Positions 60,780 to 64,000 of a stretch of 64,000 nt of DNA are shown in pieces. Made by a program: the position numbers and the translations under genes. This stretch comes from Clostridiales bacterium VE202-21 (GTDB taxonomy: Bacteria > Bacillota > Clostridia > Lachnospirales > Lachnospiraceae): assembly GCA_000509105.1 (NCBI GenBank), contig BAIF02000098.1, positions 1 through 64,000 on the forward strand, given 5' to 3'. The notes under the pieces are model-generated. The model was not told the DNA's origin, searched no databases, and saw only the letters and a list, made by a program, of their open reading frames with translations. Position 1 is the stretch's first letter. Each line of letters begins with the position of its first letter.

Positions 60780-62794
60780 ATGGGCAGATATGCAGAGGAC
60801 GCAAAAGAGCTTTTGGAACTGGTCGGCGGAAAGAAGAATATCGCCGCGGTTTCTCATTGTATGACGAGAATGCGGTTTGTTTTGAACGATCAGTCTAAAG
60901 CGGATGTGAAGAAAATCGAAGCCATGAAGGTTGTAAAGGGCAGTTTCACGCAGGCAGGACAGTTCCAGGTCATTATCGGGAACGCAGTGGCGGATTTTTA
61001 CAATGATTTTGTTGCGGTTGCCGGAGTCGAAGGGGTATCCAAGGATGCTGTGAAACAGGCGGCGAAGAGCAATCAGAATCTCCTGCAGCGCGCAGTGGCT
61101 GCGATAGCAGAGATCTTTGCGCCTCTGATACCGGCGATTATTGTGGGAGGTCTGATCCTGGGGTTCCGCAACTGTATCGACAGTCTCTACCTGTTTGAAA
61201 ACGGAACCAAAACGCTGTGTGATATCAGCCAGTTCTGGTCCGGAATAGATAATTTTCTCTGGCTGATCGGCGAGGCGGTATTCCATATGCTGCCGGTGGG
61301 AATTTGCTGGTCAGTGACCAAAAAGATGGGTACCACTCAGATGCTGGGAATCGTTCTTGGTCTGACGCTGGTTTCAGGCCAGCTTCTGAATGCTTACTCC
61401 GTGGCGTCCACGGCAGCAGCAGACATTCCGTTTTGGGATTTTGGATTTTTTAAGGTAAACATGATCGGATATCAGGCACAGGTGATACCGGCAATTCTGG
61501 CAGCATTTACCCTTGTATACCTGGAAAATTTTTCCGGAAGATTACGCCGCAGGTGATCTCCATGATCGTAGTACCATTCTGCAGTCTCGTGCTGGCTGTG
61601 ATTGCAGCACATTTTATACTGGGACCGGTTGGCTGGAAGATAGGCTCAGCCATTTCAAGTGTCGTATATGCGGGAATTACCGGTTCGTTCAAGGTTGTAT
61701 TCGGGGCGGTCTTCGGATTTGTCTATGCGCCGCTTGTTATTACCGGGCTTCACCATATGACGAATGCCATTGATCTGCAGCTGATTGCGGATTACACCGG
61801 AACTATGCTGTGGCCGATGATCGCACTCTCTAATATTGCACAGGGTTCTGCAGTACTTGGGATGATCTTCCTGCAGAGAAAGAATGCGGAGGCACAGGAA
61901 GTGAATGTACCGGCATGTATCTCATGTTATCTGGGCGTAACAGAGCCGGCGATCTTCGGTGTAAACCTGAAATATCTCTTCCCATTTGTATGCGGTATGA
62001 TAGGTTCCGCCTGTGCGGCAGTTATCTGTGTGGCCACCGGAACAACGGCAAATGCGATCGGTGTCGGGGGAATCCCCGGAATCCTTTCCATCAAGCCTCA
62101 ATATATGCTCTCCTTTGCTGTATGCATGGTGATTGCGATTGTAGTACCTTTTGTACTGACGATAATTGCAGGAAAGAAAAAGGGCGTGGCATCAGCCGGA
62201 AACAAAGAAGATTCCCCGGAAGTAAGGGGAGAGGATGACGGACACGTCATTCATGTGCAGGCGGAGGGAATACTGGGGGGAGATATAGATTCAGAAGAGT
62301 CTCTCACAGAAACATCCAGGGATAAGGCACACAAAGAAATGGAACTGAAGGCATTTTTAGACGGAAAAGTCCTCTCTTTAAAAGAAGTGGGAGACGGTGT
62401 GTTCTCAGAGGGAATCATGGGCGGCGGACTTGCCATTCTCCCGGAAAGTGAAACACTCTGTGCACCGGCTGACGCAAAAGTGACGGTACTCATGGAGGAT
62501 TCCCGCCATGCCTGCGGCCTGACGCTGGACAATGGCATGGAATTGCTTCTTCATATAGGAATCGATACGGTGGATATGCAGGGCGATGGATTTGAATACC
62601 TGGTAAAAGAAGGCGAGGATGTTACAACAGGAACCCCTCTTATTAGATTCAGCAGGGAGAAGATAAAAGCTGCGGGCCATCCGGACGTGACGGTTTGCAT
62701 TATTACTGGAGAAGGAGATGCAAAAGAGATCCAGTATCATACGGGAGGCCGGGCAGCATCAGGTGAAACGGCGGTTGTAACCTATTGGAATTGA
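60780..62794 (+). pseudogene. treP: Trehalose-specific PTS EIIBCA with a one-base frameshift
   Basis: EIIB at residues 1-80 with phosphorylated Cys27 (AAVSHCMTRMRFVL). EIIC follows (PLIPAIIVGGLILGFRNCID; PVGICWSVTKKMGTTQMLGI). At about 61525-61533 the frame breaks: GAA AAT TTT TCC needs one more A to read EKFFRKITPQVISMIVVPF. The second half (LVITGLHHMTNAIDLQLIAD; NLKYLFPFVCGMIG) and the C-terminal EIIA (LLLHIGIDTVDMQGDGF, active His) then read normally to 62794, about 671 residues in all. The ATG at 60780 follows GGAGGAAG. It imports trehalose as the 6-phosphate. One base in an A-run is missing: read error or mutation. Confidence 0.9.
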
Positions 62795-62863
62795 ATGCGG
62801 CAGGATGAAACAGACATAATGAGAGCAGGCAAATAAGGATTAGAAAAAACGGAGGCATGAAAC

Positions 62864-64000
62864 ATGGCAGATTTTAAAAATAAAATAGTGTACCAGATCT
62901 ACCCCAAATCTTTCAAAGACACGAACCGGGACGGAGTTGGAGATCTGTGCGGAGTCCTGGAAAAGCTGGATTATCTGCAGGAACTGGGCGTAGATTATCT
63001 TTGGCTGACACCATTTTTTGTGTCGCCTCAGAATGACAATGGCTATGATGTGGCGGATTATCGGAACATCGATCCACTGTTCGGAACAATGGAAGATCTG
63101 GAGAAACTGATTGCCGGGGCGGACAGGCGGGGGATTGGCCTGATGCTGGATATGGTATTCAACCATACTTCCACAGAGCACGAGTGGTTTCAAAAGGCGC
63201 TGGAGGGTGATCCAGAGTATATAGATTATTATATTTTCAAAGATGGCTCCCCGGAGAAAGCGCCCACGAACTGGAAGTCCAAATTCGGCGGCTCCGCATG
63301 GGAATATGTGCCTCATCTTGAAAAATGGTATCTTCATCTGTTCGATGTAACACAGGCGGATCTGAACTGGGAGAATCCGAGAGTAAGAGAGGAACTGAAA
63401 GAAGTCATCCGTTTCTGGAAGGAAAAGGGCATCAAAGGATTCCGGTTCGACGTTGTTAATCTCATATCAAAGCCGCAAATATTCGAGGACGATTCACAAG
63501 GGGACGGAAGAAGATTCTATACGGACGGCAGGCACGTGCATAAGTTTCTGAAGGAACTGGTTCATGATACCGGGATTGAAGATCTGGTTACCGTCGGAGA
63601 GATGTCTTCCACATCATTGGATAACTGCATCCGCTATTCTAATCCGGAAGAAAAAGAGCTTTCTATGTGCTTTAACTTCCACCATTTGAAAGTAGATTAC
63701 AAAAACGGGAATAAGTGGGAGCTGATGGATCCGGATATAATGGCATTGAAACGTCTTTTTGAAGAATGGCAGACCGGGATGCAGAAAGCCGGAGGCTGGA
63801 ACGCGGTATTCTGGTGCAATCACGATCAGCCGAGAATCATATCCCGGTTTGGAGACGATAAAAAGTATTGGAAGGAATCCGCTAAAATGCTGGCCGCGGC
63901 TATTCATCTGATGCGCGGTACCCCATACATTTATCAGGGGGAGGAATTGGGAATGACCAACGCAGGATACCGGGATATTTCCCAGTACCGGGACGTGGAA
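62864..64000 (+). CDS. treC: Trehalose-6-phosphate hydrolase (partial, right edge)
   Basis: The first 379 codons of a GH13 enzyme; the frame is still open at the window end. VYQIYPKSFKDTNRDGVGDL at the start, nucleophile Asp196 (GFRFDVVN), acid/base Glu246 (VGEMSS), third carboxylate Asp321 (NHDQPR). It splits trehalose-6-phosphate to glucose and glucose-6-phosphate. GGAGG precedes the ATG, 70 bp after treP. An oligo-1,6-glucosidase is the near alternative, but the TreR-TreP context decides for TreC. Confidence 0.93.
   Translation, partial: MADFKNKIVYQIYPKSFKDTNRDGVGDLCGVLEKLDYLQELGVDYLWLTPFFVSPQNDNGYDVADYRNIDPLFGTMEDLEKLIAGADRRGIGLMLDMVFNHTSTEHEWFQKALEGDPEYIDYYIFKDGSPEKAPTNWKSKFGGSAWEYVPHLEKWYLHLFDVTQADLNWENPRVREELKEVIRFWKEKGIKGFRFDVVNLISKPQIFEDDSQGDGRRFYTDGRHVHKFLKELVHDTGIEDLVTVGEMSSTSLDNCIRYSNPEEKELSMCFNFHHLKVDYKNGNKWELMDPDIMALKRLFEEWQTGMQKAGGWNAVFWCNHDQPRIISRFGDDKKYWKESAKMLAAAIHLMRGTPYIYQGEELGMTNAGYRDISQYRDVE

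Noticed and set aside
60756-61556. Treating treP as two separate PTS genes (EIIBC-N and EIIC-EIIA)
   Set aside because: The first product ends in a foreign tail and the second starts inside a membrane domain; one added A restores a single normal EIIBCA frame.

Overview
The window looks like chromosomal DNA of a strictly anaerobic gut Firmicute, most likely a Lachnospiraceae/Clostridia member. This is inferred from the gene families, strong AGGAGG-type ribosome binding sites, a glycyl-radical enzyme cluster, the AsrABC sulfite reductase, a myo-inositol operon fed by an ABC importer without its own ATPase, and PadR/DUF4097, RarA and SRAP genes. No rRNA or tRNA gene was seen.

Layout. 1-2.0 kb: a partial gene, a YheO/DauR-type regulator, an intergenic hairpin repeat and a LysR regulator. 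2.5-12.2 kb: a catabolic cluster built round a glycyl-radical enzyme (GRE) of unassigned substrate: activase, GRE, YkvI-type permease, Fe-alcohol dehydrogenase, atypical 2-hydroxyacid dehydrogenase, RidA, MalY/PatB-type C-S lyase and a DUF4037 protein. 12.3-14.3 kb: a PadR / permease-prefix / DUF4097 module. 14.5-16.7 kb: a CRISPR array of 16 repeats with no cas genes, preceded by a decayed RAMP-like gene and followed by an IS200/IS605 deletion remnant. 16.7-27.2 kb: accessory genes (NTPase-GNAT fusion, YoaP-like acetyltransferase, radical SAM + TetR, Y-family polymerase, several decayed genes, two LacI regulators). 27.5-41.3 kb: one long operon with a sugar ABC importer, a GH95-like glycoside hydrolase and inositol catabolism genes (iolG-, iolA-, iolC-, iolD- and iolB-like plus two TIM-barrel isomerases). 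It looks designed to take up and open an inositol-containing glycoside. 41.3-56 kb: phage/regulator relics, MFS, ABC-2 exporter with a membrane zincin-like protein, MarR-MATE-Ogt-two-component genes, a fused XRE/LysE deletion scar and DNA maintenance genes (rarA, SRAP). 56-64 kb: a trehalose regulon (treR; treP EIIBCA; treC, cut by the window end) with anaerobic sulfite reductase asrABC lying between treR and treP.

Regulation can be read directly in several places: matching ACTTGTTTAAACAAGT-type operators at treR and treP, AAACGTTT LacI operators over the importer promoter, a palindrome over the marR -10 box, and an ATGACA-type palindrome ahead of padR.

A caution: five otherwise intact genes (padR, dinB-like, GH95-like, treR, treP) are each broken by loss of exactly one base, always repairable by lengthening a short same-base run. 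This pattern suggests assembly or read error as much as real decay.
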